Shown piece by piece: positions 4,614 through 5,846 of a DNA stretch of 5,846 bases. The position numbers and the translations under genes are program-made. The stretch is taken from positions 1 to 5,846 of the forward strand of contig JACVJA010000106.1 of the NCBI GenBank assembly GCA_015661035.1. Reading direction: 5' to 3'. The notes below the pieces were generated by a model. The model did no database searches and was not told the origin of the DNA. It worked only from the letters and a program-made list of their open reading frames with translations. Positions within the stretch are counted from its first letter, which is position 1; each line of letters opens with the position of its first letter. The DNA is from Candidatus Calidifonticultor daggyaiensis (GTDB lineage Bacteria; Actinomycetota; Humimicrobiia; Humimicrobiales; Humimicrobiaceae).

Positions 4614-5846
4614 CTATAAATTTCTAACTCTGTCAAGCCATTTTAAAAGTTCATCATTAGAATCAAGCCTAAATATTTCAATACCTGCTTGCAAACATGC
4701 ATAAGAAAGCTCTTTTAAATAATTGCCAAAAACTGCAACTAAATGATTAGCACCAAGTGCCTGAATAAAAAGCTGTTGGTCGCTATTTATTTTAACAGCA
4801 GTATGCGGCCAAGTTTTACCATAATAAAATTTATTTTTTATATTTTCATCAATATTTATAGTATTACCAATACCTGCCAGCATAAAATATTTTCCTTTTG
4901 ATCTAACAAGCCGAGCTATTGTAACCTCTCCAGCTGGACAATAATATCCAACTGCTGCACCTGATATACCCTCACAGTTTGCCTCAAGGGTCAGATTTTT
5001 TAATATTTCAGAAGTTTTACAAGATTTACAAGCATATTGAATAGAGGAAGCACCACAGTTGGAAATAATAAAATAATCCTTTCCTATAAAACTTACATCA
5101 CCAAATAGACTAGGTTTACCATTATTTATGTTTGATAAAAGAACCATTGTAATTAGTCCCTTCACATCACCCTCACAAATTGTGTTTATGGCTTCTTTTT
5201 GGCCTTCACTATCTTCATCATGTGGAATAAAAGCAGGTAAAAAACAAGGGTCAACTCCATATATATCTGATAATTCATCAAAACATTTAACAGATACCCC
5301 TGAAATATTTTTATTAAAACTTTTTATCCTATCTTTTGCTGAAAAATATAGAGCTGCCTGCTTTTTTAATACATTAGGAGTAAAAATTTTATCATCAAAA
5401 TTTAATTTGGCATTTCCAGATTTTAGCCATTCTATGAAATGTTCAATTCTTTTAGGCTCAATATTTTGAGCACCTTTAATTAAAACATATTGATCTTCAA
5501 TTATTATATCATCTAAAATAAAAGACTTTAGTTTAGGGTAATCATCTTGTAAATATTCCATTCTTAAAGCATATGACCCACCCCATAATATAAAACTTGT
5601 CCTTTTAATCTTCTCGTAAGCACAAACACCTTTTATCCATGATAAAACACCGTTCAAATCACCATAAAATCTTTCATGTACTTGTGAAGCTCTATTTGGT
5701 GAATTTTCCCAAAGTGATGCACCTGCTGCAGTAATAAGGCAAGTTGCAGCCCAAGATGGATCCTCATCAGAATATAACAAAATTGGTTTATTTAAAGCCC
5801 TAGAAATTTCAACAACAAACATAGGCTCAGACCAATGCCAGCACCC
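4614..5846 (-). CDS. L-fucose/L-arabinose isomerase-family sugar isomerase, N-terminus cut by window edge
   Basis: This family (FucI and shorter relatives, COG2407 type) uses a divalent metal to interconvert an aldose and a ketose in the cytoplasm. The frame is open to the right edge, and the eight residues before the first in-window Met read GCWHWSEP. This fits the family's GGW.xPEP segment, so the Met at 5820-5822 is internal. About 410 residues are present, and I estimate roughly 80 are missing. Numbering from that Met, the likely metal ligands are Glu217 in CEGDV, Asp242 in FGDV and His360 in GANH, each in its usual setting. The stretch after GANHL (VAVFGNYLKEL) matches the family's C-terminal pattern. 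A CxxC pair (Cys265, Cys268) is an extra feature. It is the first visible gene of the minus-strand array and probably makes the ketose for the FGGY kinase. The substrate cannot be named: fucose, D-arabinose or another aldose remain possible. Confidence 0.9.
   Translation of the reverse strand, partial: GCWHWSEPMFVVEISRALNKPILLYSDEDPSWAATCLITAAGASLWENSPNRASQVHERFYGDLNGVLSWIKGVCAYEKIKRTSFILWGGSYALRMEYLQDDYPKLKSFILDDIIIEDQYVLIKGAQNIEPKRIEHFIEWLKSGNAKLNFDDKIFTPNVLKKQAALYFSAKDRIKSFNKNISGVSVKCFDELSDIYGVDPCFLPAFIPHDEDSEGQKEAINTICEGDVKGLITMVLLSNINNGKPSLFGDVSFIGKDYFIISNCGASSIQYACKSCKTSEILKNLTLEANCEGISGAAVGYYCPAGEVTIARLVRSKGKYFMLAGIGNTINIDENIKNKFYYGKTWPHTAVKINSDQQLFIQALGANHLVAVFGNYLKELSYACLQAGIEIFRLDSNDELLKWLDRVRNL

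Noticed and set aside
5820..5822. ATG as the start of the isomerase
   Set aside because: The frame is open to the window edge, the preceding residues GCWHWSEP fit the family, and starting here would remove part of the N-terminal domain.
1..5846. Mycoplasma-type code with UGA read as Trp
   Set aside because: All genes read through with the standard code, and their tryptophans are encoded by TGG.

Overview
The window is very AT-rich. Its genes use the standard genetic code, with Trp encoded by TGG and no in-frame UGA. It carries a PTS permease fragment and a tightly packed sugar-catabolism gene set with Shine-Dalgarno-like leaders (AGGAGG, AGGAG, AAAGGA). This points to a low-GC bacterium such as a Clostridia-like Firmicute, a Fusobacterium relative or a Brachyspira-like spirochaete. 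The sequence alone does not decide between them.

Layout. Bases 1-459 on the + strand are the C-terminal end of a galactitol-type PTS EIIC (GatC-like) whose start lies left of the window. Bases 460-650 are a non-coding gap between convergent genes. This gap holds a 20-bp direct repeat in two copies plus an 11-bp partial third copy, a short AT hairpin, and a tract with 4-bp periodicity. Everything to the right is on the minus strand. In transcription order it reads: L-fucose/L-arabinose isomerase-family protein (N-terminus cut by the right edge), class II (zinc) aldolase with an unusual C-terminal extension, FGGY carbohydrate kinase with a TTG start, a small TIM-barrel protein of unassigned function, and a 138-residue single-span membrane protein. 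The gaps shrink along the array (156, 80, 43 and 27 bp), which suits one operon. A possible internal promoter lies in front of the kinase.

Function. Isomerase, kinase and aldolase are the three steps of the classical route aldose to ketose to ketose phosphate to DHAP plus an aldehyde, as in L-fucose, L-rhamnose or D-arabinose use. Here the aldolase belongs to the FBP/tagatose-bisphosphate (FbaA/GatY/KbaY) family instead of the FucA/RhaD family. The kinase lacks the usual xylulokinase sugar-binding residues, and the aldolase has changes in its DHAP-binding loop. I therefore infer a related pathway for a sugar that cannot be named from sequence. The TIM-barrel protein and the membrane protein are the least understood members and the best candidates for new biology. 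I found no mobile element, CRISPR array, tRNA or rRNA.
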